Shown in pieces: positions 1-6,150 of a stretch of 6,826 bases of DNA. Position 1 is the first letter of the stretch; each line of letters starts with the position of its first letter. The notes beneath the pieces are model-generated. The model was not told where the DNA came from and did no database searches. It was given only the letters and a program-made list of their open reading frames with translations. A program made the translations under genes and the position numbers. This DNA is from Chloroflexota bacterium (GTDB lineage Bacteria > Chloroflexota > Anaerolineae > Promineifilales > Promineifilaceae), in the NCBI GenBank assembly GCA_024278255.1, contig JAJRTP010000003.1, positions 1 to 6,826 of the forward strand. The letters run 5' to 3'.

Positions 1-336
1 CTCCAGCTTTTGTACTTCGTGGGCGCGATGACTAGACGCTCCATCCCAAATAATGACGTCAATCCCCGCATTCTGCCAAGCTGTGACCACCTTGATAACC
101 GTTTCTTTTTTCATGTTTTCTGCCCATTCCCAGTGGAGTGTGCCGTTAAGGCCATCGACTGCCAAATGCAGGTAGAGATATTTGTAACTAATTTGAATTT
201 TCTGAATGACTTTTGTGCCAATTGAACACCATACTTTTCGCACCTGACTGATTAAGCCCAAACGCATTTCATCTCCCCAACACACTTTTGCATCAGGGAG
301 CACGTTTTCTTCAGCTAATCGGTCAGCAAGCCCCCT
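1..336 (-). CDS. IS630 transposase, catalytic DDE half (orfB), partial, -1 frame
   Basis: Reading on in the -1 frame from the A6 tract gives 112 uninterrupted codons to the window edge, with no stop. It contains the RNase H-fold signatures of IS630 transposases: WGDEMRLGL, with the first catalytic Asp at 271-273, then VRKVWCSIGTK, a YLYLHLAVDGLNG strand pair, and IIWDGASSHRAHEV, with the second catalytic Asp at 43-45. The third acidic residue, normally in a SPELNPIE-like motif, lies outside the window. Both visible catalytic residues are intact and the fusion joins smoothly (AWKK-RGLADRLAEENVLPDAK). The fused product could be active if -1 ribosomal frameshifting or transcriptional slippage occurs on the A6G5 run. 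It has no strong start of its own. Confidence 0.82.
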
Positions 337-821
337 TTTTTCCAAGCATCTTGCGCTTGGGCATCACTTTTTATATGTTGTTTACGCGGCACTTTCTTTT
401 TTAATCGCATTCTTTTGAAAACACCGCGCATCCCGCCATAACTATATTCAACTTTATATTTATCTCTCACCCATTCGATTCCTTCCCAAATTGTTTTTAT
501 CTTACCGGCATTTGCTTCTGCTTTGAGCATTTCTTGTTGCTCTTTTGTCAAAAAGCCTGTCTGTTTTCCTTGGTCTCCTCCGTATTGGCGGTTGAGAACA
601 TTTGAAACGCCCCCCTCTCGATACCATTTTAGGTAGCGTTGTCCTGTACGCTCGTTTATTGCTGCCACCCGACAACTCTCTCTGAGGCTATTTCCTGTTT
701 TAACCAGCCATAGAAGCTGCAATTTTTGCCGTTTCTTGACATCTCTCTCTGCTGCAAACAATTTGTATAGGTCTTCTTCTGTTTCTTGCCATTCTATTTT
801 GATTGGACGGCCTTTTGTCAT
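315..821 (-). CDS. IS630 transposase, N-terminal DNA-binding half (orfA)
   Basis: This is the N-terminal 168 residues of an IS630-family transposase, the part that recognises the element's ends. It starts MTKGRPIKIEW and has a helix-turn-helix/winged-helix region of the usual IS630 layout: KRQKLQLLWLVKTGNSLRES, then RTGQRYLKWYREGG, then a second domain with Q-rich and WEGIEWVRDKYKVEYSYGG segments. I chose the ATG at 821 because a purine-rich GGGAAGGAA sits just before it. An in-frame ATG at 938 would start inside the neighbouring channel gene and upstream of the IS end. The frame stops at TAG (315-317), ten codons after AAAAAAGGGGG (341-331 on the minus strand). The catalytic half continues in the -1 frame, so this is either orfA of a frameshifting IS or a transposase broken by one base. 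Confidence 0.82.
   Translation of the reverse strand: MTKGRPIKIEWQETEEDLYKLFAAERDVKKRQKLQLLWLVKTGNSLRESCRVAAINERTGQRYLKWYREGGVSNVLNRQYGGDQGKQTGFLTKEQQEMLKAEANAGKIKTIWEGIEWVRDKYKVEYSYGGMRGVFKRMRLKKKVPRKQHIKSDAQAQDAWKKGGLLTD
331..341 (-). promoter_or_regulatory. A6G5 slippery tract at the transposase frame change
   Basis: On the minus strand the run is AAAAAAGGGGG. The zero frame reads Lys-Lys-Gly-Gly and stops ten codons later. Slipping back one base reads Lys-Lys-Arg-Gly and enters the open catalytic frame. A Lys tRNA on the second AAA could re-pair perfectly after a -1 slip, and one extra A added by polymerase slippage would have the same result. The phase does not match the canonical X XXY YYZ tandem-slip heptamer, and I saw no convincing downstream stimulatory hairpin. 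A one-base indel remains possible. Confidence 0.5.
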
Positions 822-854
822 TTCCTTCCCTACCTTTGTTATTTGTTTCTGTCT

Positions 855-860
855 ATTATA
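855..860 (-). promoter_or_regulatory. TATAAT -10-like box in the IS end, possible transposase promoter
   Basis: The minus strand reads TATAAT at 860-855, about 34 nt upstream of the transposase ATG at 821. No good -35 hexamer lies at 16-18 bp, so the assignment rests on the -10 match and position. The same bases carry the stop codon that ends the truncated channel gene. Confidence 0.35.
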
Positions 861-1941
861 CGTCACTTGCTTGCACGATTGGTATGAGCAGCGCCCGGTT
901 AATTTCCTCCCGGTACGGGCTGCCGGCCGGTAAGGCAATTCCGTAATCTTCCGGGCGTAAAAGAGGCCCTACTATCTCTAAGGCCGGATTGCCGCTGGTC
1001 GCTGCATAATAATAGAGTACCGGGGCATCATAGACAATGGCGTCAATCTCGCCATTTTCCAGTAGAGCATACGCCTCTTCAATCCCGGCCACACCGTGAT
1101 AAGGTATCTGATTTTCTCGCAGATAAGCCGCCCCCGTCGTGCCTGAAACGGTGACTACCCGCTTCCCCCGCAAATCTCCCACCCCATTGATGGCGCTTTG
1201 CAATTGGTTCGCCGTTAATTCGGCCGTAATCGTCGCCGTAAAGTTGGCGACCAGAAAAAGACCGGCAAACATCCAGAATATCGCCATAATCCGGCCGATC
1301 ACATCCTTCACCGTCCGGTCACCATACCCCACCGTCGTCACCGTAACGGCCGCCCACCAAATCCCCTCCCATACACCGGCCCAATACGCCAGGGGGAAGT
1401 CAGGATTGTTCTTACGTTCCAGCAGCCAGATCAAATTCCCCACAAAAAATATGATCACGAAAAAGGCGCCGGCGGCCCCTATAAAAACAGGAGAAAAAAA
1501 TAATTCTGCCAGATGAAGCAGCCGGCTCCGCGATTGACCCAATGTCATTATCTGCAAGCCAGACTTGAAATACGGGTAAGAAAAATCCAGCAGCGCTTCC
1601 CGTTCCGGCGTCATACTGATAGCCGCAATAGCCGCATCTGCCTCCCCATCCGCCACTGCCCGCAATTGCTCAGACACACTATCCACCACCACAAATTCAT
1701 ATGGCAGATTCGCGGTCGCCGCTATTTCTTTCCACAAATCAATACTGAACCCTGCCAGCCGCCCTTCCTCCTGAATGACAAAAGGAGAAATTTCTTTGGT
1801 AACAATCTTGAGCGGTTGGCTGGGTGGTTCCTCTTCCTGAAATGCCTTGGCCCTATTCCCGGAAAAGGCCAATCCAGAAACGGCCGTTATGACCACAAAA
1901 AAGAACCACAACCCCACTATTACTTTCCGGCTTTTAGGCAT
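856..1941 (-). CDS. GluR0-like ionotropic glutamate receptor/potassium channel, C-terminus truncated by the IS
   Basis: This is a prokaryotic ligand-gated ion channel: a periplasmic amino-acid-binding domain (SBP family 3 fold) interrupted by a two-helix potassium-channel pore. Residues 1-34 form a signal peptide (KSRK, then a hydrophobic run). Lobe S1 (about 43-135) has the ligand-contact Arg in TPER (111-114) and SYPYF. A TM helix follows at about 150-174, then a pore loop with selectivity filter TVGYGD (203-208), a second TM helix (about 216-240) and lobe S2 (about 250-352) with VSGTTGAAYL and YDAP, whose Asp305 is the expected amino-group ligand. After INRALL (347-352) the family normally continues about 20 residues (roughly LREDGTYDxIYxKWF). 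Here IPIVQASDV and a TAA come from the inserted IS. The ATG lacks a clear Shine-Dalgarno, but the following signal peptide supports it. Function after truncation is doubtful. Confidence 0.85.
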   Translation of the reverse strand: MPKSRKVIVGLWFFFVVITAVSGLAFSGNRAKAFQEEEPPSQPLKIVTKEISPFVIQEEGRLAGFSIDLWKEIAATANLPYEFVVVDSVSEQLRAVADGEADAAIAAISMTPEREALLDFSYPYFKSGLQIMTLGQSRSRLLHLAELFFSPVFIGAAGAFFVIIFFVGNLIWLLERKNNPDFPLAYWAGVWEGIWWAAVTVTTVGYGDRTVKDVIGRIMAIFWMFAGLFLVANFTATITAELTANQLQSAINGVGDLRGKRVVTVSGTTGAAYLRENQIPYHGVAGIEEAYALLENGEIDAIVYDAPVLYYYAATSGNPALEIVGPLLRPEDYGIALPAGSPYREEINRALLIPIVQASDV

Positions 1942-1968
1942 AATATTATTGACACACCCCCATAAACA

Positions 1969-2005
1969 AACAGAGCCATCAACCTGGGGGATTGATGGCT
2001 CTGTT
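1969..2005 (-). terminator. Rho-independent terminator after the HhH gene
   Basis: There is a perfect 14-bp inverted repeat (AACAGAGCCATCAA / TTGATGGCTCTGTT) with a 9-nt loop. It begins 14 nt past the stop codon of the minus-strand gene ending at 2019. On the minus strand the stem runs into a U-rich TTTGTTTAT, as expected of an intrinsic terminator. The plus-strand side has only a weaker T-rich stretch, and no plus-strand gene ends here. The channel gene's ATG is just 27 nt beyond the stem. Confidence 0.8.
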
Positions 2006-2018
2006 GACTTTCTGCTAA

Positions 2019-3413
2019 TTAAGCCTTGCGTTTCTGATTGTAATCTGCCAGCGCTTTCCAGTCACCCTGGGCAGCGTAGGAAGCTTGTTTGGGCCAGCTA
2101 GACATACTTCCCGGCGTCAACATACCGGCCGCACTGAGAATCTGGGCCAATTCGCTCTCATTGGATTTGGCCAATTGAGCGTAGGTGGTAATGCCGGCGC
2201 CAGCTAAAACAGAAGCAGTACGCGGGCCAATGCCGTCAAGTTTGGTCAGATCATCCGGTTCAACCGCTTTGGCTGCCGGTTTGCTGTCACCAGACGTATC
2301 AGGTTTGGCCTTGCGATCCTGGTTGTATTTTGCCAGTCCTTTCCAATCGCCCTGAGCAGCAAAGGAGGCTTGCATAGGCCAGGTATGGATGTTGGCGGGG
2401 ACGTGAGGGACTGCTTTGCGCAGATCAGGCTCACTGGTGCTGGCCAGTTGCTCATACGTCATAATACCAGCCGCATTTAAGGCTTTGGCTGACTTGAGGC
2501 CAATCCCTTCAATCTGGCTAAAATCATCCGGCGTCACTTCTTCTTTCTTCTCTTCCGGTGCGGCCTTTTCTGCCTCGTCTTGACTATGCTGGTTATAGGC
2601 ATTCAAACCCGGCCAGTCACCCTTGGCGGCAAAGGAAGCCTGCATAGGCCAGGTGCTGACAGTCTTGGGTACGGCAACACCACCGGCGTGTAAAGTGTCC
2701 CGCAGCGTCGGTTCGCTGGTATCAGCCAGTTTGGCAAAGCTGTCAATACCGGCAGCCACCAGGACACCGGCCGTTTTGGGGCCAATACCGGACAGTTTGG
2801 TCAGGTCGTCCGCTTCCGCAGCTTCTTCCGGCGCGGCTTCCTCTTCCGGCGTGGTATCTACTTCATAATCAGAAGCTACTTCGTCCCCGCCCACGGCCTC
2901 AGCCGCATCCTGAGCATCTTCCATCAGAGCCAGGGGAACAGAGCTGTATAACAATGCAGCATTATGATCTTTGACAACTTGTTCGACGCCAGCCAATGAG
3001 TGTTCCCAATTGCCGGTGTACAGTACGAACAGGGCAGCCTGCCCTTTGTCAATTTCATGCCCCACTTTACGCATGAATTTGTCATCAATGCCTTTGTCGC
3101 GGGCGCGGGCATAAATACCGGCCAACACGCCGCCGGCCGCACCGCCAATGGCCGCACCCACCGGCCCGGCAATGGCTGCCCCGGCCAGGATGCCGATAGC
3201 GCCGCCGCCAACGCCGCCTTTCAGGCCGCCGATGTCTTTGGTCTGCTTGATCTTGACCCGGCCGCGTTTGGTTCTTACGGCCGTAGCCGCATCCACAATC
3301 TTGACATAATCATCTTTCTTATCCAACTCAACCATCTTCTTCAACAAATCATGGGCTGTTTTGTAATCCGCTACGGTAAGCGCAACCAATGTACTATCTT
3401 CTTTTTTACTCAT
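2019..3413 (-). CDS. DUF1269-like glycine-zipper protein with three C-terminal helix-hairpin-helix repeats
   Basis: The protein has 464 residues from the ATG at 3413. That start follows a GGAGG (3423-3419) at 5-nt spacing and is preferred over the ATG four codons upstream, which overlaps the GGAGG. Residues 1-160 are DUF1269-like: a short alpha/beta part, a basic stretch (TKRGRVKIKQTK), a Gly/Ala-rich glycine-zipper hairpin (about 61-100) likely to insert in or associate with membrane, then DKGQAALFVL. An acidic Glu/Ala linker (about 167-201) leads to three repeats of about 70-75 residues (202-275, 295-365, 386-461). Each has DDLTKLxGIGPKTAxxLxxAGI, the sequence-nonspecific DNA-binding HhH hairpin, and ends W-P-x-Q-A-S-x-A-A-x-G-D-W-x-x-L-x-x-Y-N-Q. 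It probably shares a transcript with the shorter upstream paralogue, 61 nt away, and is followed by a terminator. The role is unknown; HhH suggests nucleic-acid or protein binding. Confidence 0.85.
   Translation of the reverse strand: MSKKEDSTLVALTVADYKTAHDLLKKMVELDKKDDYVKIVDAATAVRTKRGRVKIKQTKDIGGLKGGVGGGAIGILAGAAIAGPVGAAIGGAAGGVLAGIYARARDKGIDDKFMRKVGHEIDKGQAALFVLYTGNWEHSLAGVEQVVKDHNAALLYSSVPLALMEDAQDAAEAVGGDEVASDYEVDTTPEEEAAPEEAAEADDLTKLSGIGPKTAGVLVAAGIDSFAKLADTSEPTLRDTLHAGGVAVPKTVSTWPMQASFAAKGDWPGLNAYNQHSQDEAEKAAPEEKKEEVTPDDFSQIEGIGLKSAKALNAAGIMTYEQLASTSEPDLRKAVPHVPANIHTWPMQASFAAQGDWKGLAKYNQDRKAKPDTSGDSKPAAKAVEPDDLTKLDGIGPRTASVLAGAGITTYAQLAKSNESELAQILSAAGMLTPGSMSSWPKQASYAAQGDWKALADYNQKRKA
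2031..2810 (-). repeat. Three tandem HhH coding repeats (2589-2810, 2319-2531, 2031-2258)
   Basis: Three units of 213-228 bp, separated by variable Lys/Glu/Ala linkers, encode the HhH-WPxQASxAAxGDW domains. Units 1 and 2 are closest. Around the WPMQASFAA codons a 24-nt stretch differs at only two bases (plus strand near 2361-2384 and 2631-2654), implying a fairly recent internal duplication or gene conversion. Unit 2 is about four residues shorter in the segment between the HhH core and the WP motif. Unit 3 is the most diverged (WPKQASYAA). Confidence 0.8.
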
Positions 3414-3474
3414 TTTTTCCTCCATTGTATTCAGACATGGCTCTGCACCACACCCTCAACTAAACAAAACAATA

Positions 3475-4038
3475 TCAAACAATTTTTGCTGTGTCGTCTG
3501 CTGCTGCCTCGTCGTCTGCTGCCGCCTCGTCCTCTGCACCGCCCATGGCTTTGGCTGCATCGCTCAGAGCATCTTTATCTACCTCATATGTCTGCACCGT
3601 GCCGCCAAACTTGGACAGCGCCTCCGACGCAGGCTCAACTTCGTCCTGGTCACAGGTAACAATCACGGCTACCTGACCTTGATCCAGAGCCTCACCAATC
3701 TTGTTGATCTCATCTTTTGTCAGGTTGGTTGATTTTTTGAAGAAAGCACCGAGGACACCCCCCGTCAGACCAGCTACCACTGCGCCGCCAATCACAGTAA
3801 CGCCACCAGACAAGACACCGGCGATAATACCGAGGACAACACCGACTTTAGCCCATTTACCACTTTTGTGCCCCACCTTTGTTTTGATCTTACCATCTTT
3901 CTTAAAGATGGTACCGACCGTACCCAATTTGACGTCTTTATTAGCATCATCCCATCTTTTCAGGGAATCGACAGCTCCATCAGCATCAATCTCACTATTA
4001 TAAAAAGCTATGACTACATGTTGGTTCTTCTTTGACAC
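3475..4038 (-). CDS. Small DUF1269-like glycine-zipper protein
   Basis: A 187-residue paralogue of the N-terminal part of the downstream HhH protein. It starts at GTG (4038-4036), set by an AGGAGA Shine-Dalgarno seven bases upstream. Visible parts are an N-terminal alpha/beta segment (HVVIAFYNSEIDADGAVDSL), a basic loop (KKDGKIKTKVGHKSGK, 46-61), a glycine-zipper membrane-type hairpin (about 63-100, GGAVVAGLTGGVLGAFF), then LDQGQVAVIVTCD and an acidic tail with a tandem EAAADD pair (171-182). It shares with its neighbour the order basic loop, zipper, helix, [LI]D.GQ.A strand. Proteins of this type are annotated as DUF1269 or stress-linked membrane proteins, but their biochemical role is not established. 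A good promoter lies directly upstream, and no terminator separates it from the next gene. Confidence 0.8.
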   Translation of the reverse strand: MSKKNQHVVIAFYNSEIDADGAVDSLKRWDDANKDVKLGTVGTIFKKDGKIKTKVGHKSGKWAKVGVVLGIIAGVLSGGVTVIGGAVVAGLTGGVLGAFFKKSTNLTKDEINKIGEALDQGQVAVIVTCDQDEVEPASEALSKFGGTVQTYEVDKDALSDAAKAMGGAEDEAAADDEAAADDTAKIV

Positions 4039-4335
4039 GGTTACTCTCCTTTTTTGGGTATGTTTTCATTTCATATCGAGAAACAAGGTTATATTCTCGT
4101 GGACAAAATTATTAAAATCGGCAGCCAACAATAGTGACAAAAACATCACGGTTGCCATGCCTTACCTATATTCCATCGTTCTGCATAATTTAAGAATGAT
4201 TGGCGGGCCCCATCTTCAGACACACTACTCTTGTAACATCGCAACAATTCGCCCACATCACATTACTTCCCACAAGCAGTGTACATTATATAGGAAGGGG
4301 TCATTAACGCAAAAATACATGGAAGAGAACATGCT
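4039..4335. other. Non-coding gap between the exporter and the DUF1269 pair
   Basis: About 300 bp with no coding region I can support. Besides the promoter at 4111-4140 it has a weak 6-bp hairpin (CGAGAA 4077-4082 / TTCTCG 4094-4099) in the predicted leader. I found no intrinsic terminator after the exporter's stop codon, so exporter transcripts could read into the DUF1269 pair. Confidence 0.5.
4111..4140 (-). promoter_or_regulatory. Sigma70-like promoter for the DUF1269 pair
   Basis: On the minus strand, TTGTCA (4140-4135; 5 of 6 to consensus), an 18-bp spacer, and TTTAAT (4116-4111; 5 of 6). Predicted start is near 4104, giving a leader of about 65 nt before the GTG at 4038. A second, weaker candidate upstream has a perfect TATAAT (4290-4285) but only a poor -35 (TTGCGT, 4312-4307) and would give a leader of about 240 nt. 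Confidence 0.55.
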
Positions 4336-5931
4336 TCACGCTTTCACCAATTTTCGTTTGGGCAGCCATAAACTTGCCACCAATCCGGCCAACCCGGCAA
4401 AAACCAGCAAAGCCACCCCGGCCTGGAATGCCTCTGTCCGTGATTGAGCGTATAAGATCTCAACCTCGGCAATCATGTCCGGGTCTGCACCGGTCGTCTC
4501 CAGCCCGCTCGTCAGCCGGTCGTTAGACATCAACTGCACGCCTTCGGCTACGGCCGTTGTCAACCCCGGTTTTAGTTCTGCCGGCAGCACGGTACTGTCG
4601 TTAATCTGCTCCGTCATCACCGCCGCCAGAGAAGCCAGCATCACCGTGCCCACCAAAGCCACGCCAATTGCATTGCCCAGTTGTTCAAATGTACTGGTCA
4701 AACCGGCCGTTTCCGCCGTATCCTTTTCCGCCACCGAAGAAAGAATCAAATTCAGAATTTGCGACACAATCAGCCCCACACCAGCCCCAAACAAAGCGCC
4801 CAAAACCAGATCGCTGAACCCCGCCCCCGGCTGAATGCTGATGCCCAACGCCCCCAATCCGGCAACCGCCATGATAAAACCAACCTGAATAACACGGTTG
4901 GCAAAAAAGCGGGCGGAAAGACGCGCCCCCAAAAGAGCAAAAACCAATAGGCTCAAAGAGAAGGGCATCAGGGCCACACCAGTCTGCATCGCCGTAAAAT
5001 CAAAAGAGAGTTGCAGCAGCAAAGGCAGGATGTACAAAAAGGCGGCCGTAATACCCATCTGCAGAAAGCGCACCACAAAACCGGCTTTCAACCCGGGCAC
5101 TTGTAGTATAGAAGGCTTGAACAAACCGGCACGGCCGTCTGCCTCCAACCGCTCCTCCCAATAAAACAACAACCAAATCAACAGCAGCCCCAGCCCCACC
5201 AAAACCGGCGAAATAGACAGGCCAAAGGGCGCAATAGACAACGGGCCAATCACCAAAGGCTCTTTCGCCAGAAAAATTCCGTACTTTTGTGTCAGCAGAA
5301 TGCCCAGCACAATGCTCGACCAACCAAAAATAGACAACCCGGCCCCCACAAAATCAAATTTCGGGCGTTCCTCCGGCAGGCGATCTTTGGTCAGATAGCG
5401 GGTGAGTACCAGCACAATCAGTACAATCACCAGTTCCGTGCGGAAAGCCCAGCGCCAGCTAAAAAACGTGGTGAAAAAGCCGCCCACAATCGGCCCCACG
5501 GCCGCCCCCACCGCACCCACCGCACCAATCATGCCATACGCCGACGCCAGGTCCGCCCCCTCATATTCTCCGCGCAGCAGCACCTGGATATTGGGAATCA
5601 TCAATGCCCCGCCAATCCCTTCCATAATAGACCAGCCAATGATCAACATCGTCAAACTGGTGCTGAACGAGGCCACCGTCGTGCCCAGCCCATAAATAAT
5701 CAAACCAATGATAAAAATACGCTTCTTGCCAATAATGTCTGACAGCTTGCCCCCAATCAATATAAAAGCAGCCATCACCAGGGCATAAATGGAGATAGCC
5801 GCCTGTATCCCGGATACCGTTGTGTGCAAATCTTCGACCAGCGCCGAGATAGACACGTTCATAATCGTCGTATCAATGACGATGATAAACATGGCCAAAG
5901 CCAGGGTAATAAGTGCGCCCCATTTTTTCAT
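4336..5931 (-). CDS. DHA2-family MFS multidrug/proton antiporter (14 TM)
   Basis: An inner-membrane exporter of 531 residues, normal for DHA2 (EmrB/QacA-like) proteins. Family signatures are IDTTIMNVSI (19-28, motif D1 with the TM1 acidic residue), GGKLSDIIGKKRIF (60-73, motif A, cytoplasmic loop 2-3), an Arg near 120 (motif B region) and GAVGAAVGPIVGG (139-151, antiporter motif C). A second copy of a motif-A-like loop is GARLSARFFANR (335-346). The hydrophilic stretch 440-500 is the usual long loop before the last TM helix. The usual FxxN after SWRW reads SWRWAFRTELVIV. The ATG at 5931 is chosen for its GAGGAG Shine-Dalgarno (8 nt away) and because TM1 follows at once. An ATG at 5997 would place a 27-bp palindrome inside the coding sequence. 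Substrate cannot be told; no regulator gene is adjacent. Confidence 0.88.
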   Translation of the reverse strand: MKKWGALITLALAMFIIVIDTTIMNVSISALVEDLHTTVSGIQAAISIYALVMAAFILIGGKLSDIIGKKRIFIIGLIIYGLGTTVASFSTSLTMLIIGWSIMEGIGGALMIPNIQVLLRGEYEGADLASAYGMIGAVGAVGAAVGPIVGGFFTTFFSWRWAFRTELVIVLIVLVLTRYLTKDRLPEERPKFDFVGAGLSIFGWSSIVLGILLTQKYGIFLAKEPLVIGPLSIAPFGLSISPVLVGLGLLLIWLLFYWEERLEADGRAGLFKPSILQVPGLKAGFVVRFLQMGITAAFLYILPLLLQLSFDFTAMQTGVALMPFSLSLLVFALLGARLSARFFANRVIQVGFIMAVAGLGALGISIQPGAGFSDLVLGALFGAGVGLIVSQILNLILSSVAEKDTAETAGLTSTFEQLGNAIGVALVGTVMLASLAAVMTEQINDSTVLPAELKPGLTTAVAEGVQLMSNDRLTSGLETTGADPDMIAEVEILYAQSRTEAFQAGVALLVFAGLAGLVASLWLPKRKLVKA

Positions 5932-5951
5932 TCCGTTTTCTCCTCGAAAAT

Positions 5952-5978
5952 GTTGGGCGATTTGGCAAATCGCCCAAC
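5952..5978. promoter_or_regulatory. 27-bp near-perfect palindrome in the exporter leader (operator or attenuator)
   Basis: GTTGGGCGATTTG and CAAATCGCCCAAC flank a single central base, giving 13 paired positions. It lies between the predicted exporter start site and its Shine-Dalgarno, ending 6 nt before GAGGAG. As DNA it has the symmetry of an operator for a dimeric repressor such as TetR or MarR. As RNA it would form a strong hairpin, followed only by a short ATTTT, that could attenuate transcription or hide the ribosome site. Confidence 0.55.
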
Positions 5979-6043
5979 GGCCGTGTGCTATTTTCATTCC
6001 TGGTGATCACGCAGCCGGTGAACTCTCCTCGCAAGTGCCGATG

Positions 6044-6049
6044 ATTATA
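6044..6049 (-). promoter_or_regulatory. -10 box for the exporter promoter
   Basis: A perfect TATAAT on the minus strand (6049-6044), with start predicted near 6037 and a leader of about 106 nt that includes the palindrome at 5952-5978. No good -35 is found at 16-18 bp (CTCGCA and overlapping hexamers), which suggests activator dependence or weak basal expression. Confidence 0.45.
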
Positions 6050-6150
6050 GAACGAATGTTACATTTTGCGAGAACGGCCCACGGCCGTCATAATAATCCG
6101 GTAAGAAATGAACAAATATTACAGTATGGCTGGGTAACGGCCGTCACAAT
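6050..6150 (+). repeat. Imperfect tandem duplication in the divergent promoter region
   Basis: Block 1 (6050-6094) and block 2 (6110-6150) align end to end. GAACGAATGTTACATTTTG and GAACAAATATTACAGTATG match at 15 of 19 positions. ACGGCCGTCATAAT and ACGGCCGTCACAAT match at 13 of 14. The middle is unlike and 4 bp shorter in block 2. The first block carries the predicted plus-strand promoter; in the second the -10 equivalent is CACAAT. Confidence 0.6.
6066..6094 (+). promoter_or_regulatory. Sigma70-like promoter for the secreted-protein gene
   Basis: TTGCGA (6066-6071), a 17-bp spacer, and CATAAT (6089-6094; 5 of 6). The ACGGCCGT palindrome (6081-6088) abuts the -10. Predicted start is near 6101, leaving about 75 nt to the ATG at 6176. 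Its -35 overlaps the -35 region of the divergent exporter promoter, so the two may compete. Confidence 0.5.

Larger units (their letters stand above)
1..884 (-). mobile_element. IS630-family insertion sequence, partial (left end outside window)
   Basis: The region encodes both halves of an IS630-type transposase and is visibly more AT-rich than the rest of the window. It has none of the ACGGCCGT words that pepper the flanking DNA, consistent with foreign origin. The right boundary is inferred where the reading frame of the neighbouring channel gene leaves its family consensus, at a TA dinucleotide (883-884). IS630/Tc1-mariner elements insert at and duplicate TA. The terminal inverted repeat cannot be confirmed because the other end lies beyond position 1. 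The boundary is therefore good to a few bases only. Confidence 0.8.

Noticed and set aside
10..225. A 71-codon plus-strand frame near the window start.
   Set aside because: It is antisense to the catalytic half of the transposase, which carries the DDE motifs.
3493..3528. Short tandem repeat at the end of the small DUF1269 gene as a CRISPR or satellite.
   Set aside because: It encodes EAAADD twice in an acidic tail: simple coding repetition with no spacers.
3000..3659. A 219-codon plus-strand frame across both DUF1269 genes.
   Set aside because: It lies antisense to two genes with strong ribosome sites and family motifs, and spans their intergenic gap. Its product shows no domain or sensible composition.
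4285..4312. Perfect TATAAT (minus strand) upstream of the DUF1269 pair as main promoter.
   Set aside because: Its -35 is poor and the leader would be about 240 nt. The TTGTCA/TTTAAT pair at 4111-4140 is better placed; kept only as an alternative.
5287..5742. A 151-codon plus-strand frame inside the exporter gene.
   Set aside because: It is antisense to conserved MFS motifs, with Gln/Asn/Arg/His-rich low-quality composition and no ribosome site.
5932..5997. A 22-residue N-terminal extension of the exporter from an upstream ATG at 5997.
   Set aside because: The ATG at 5931 has GAGGAG at good spacing and starts directly at TM1. The extension consists mostly of the palindrome and is not membrane-like.
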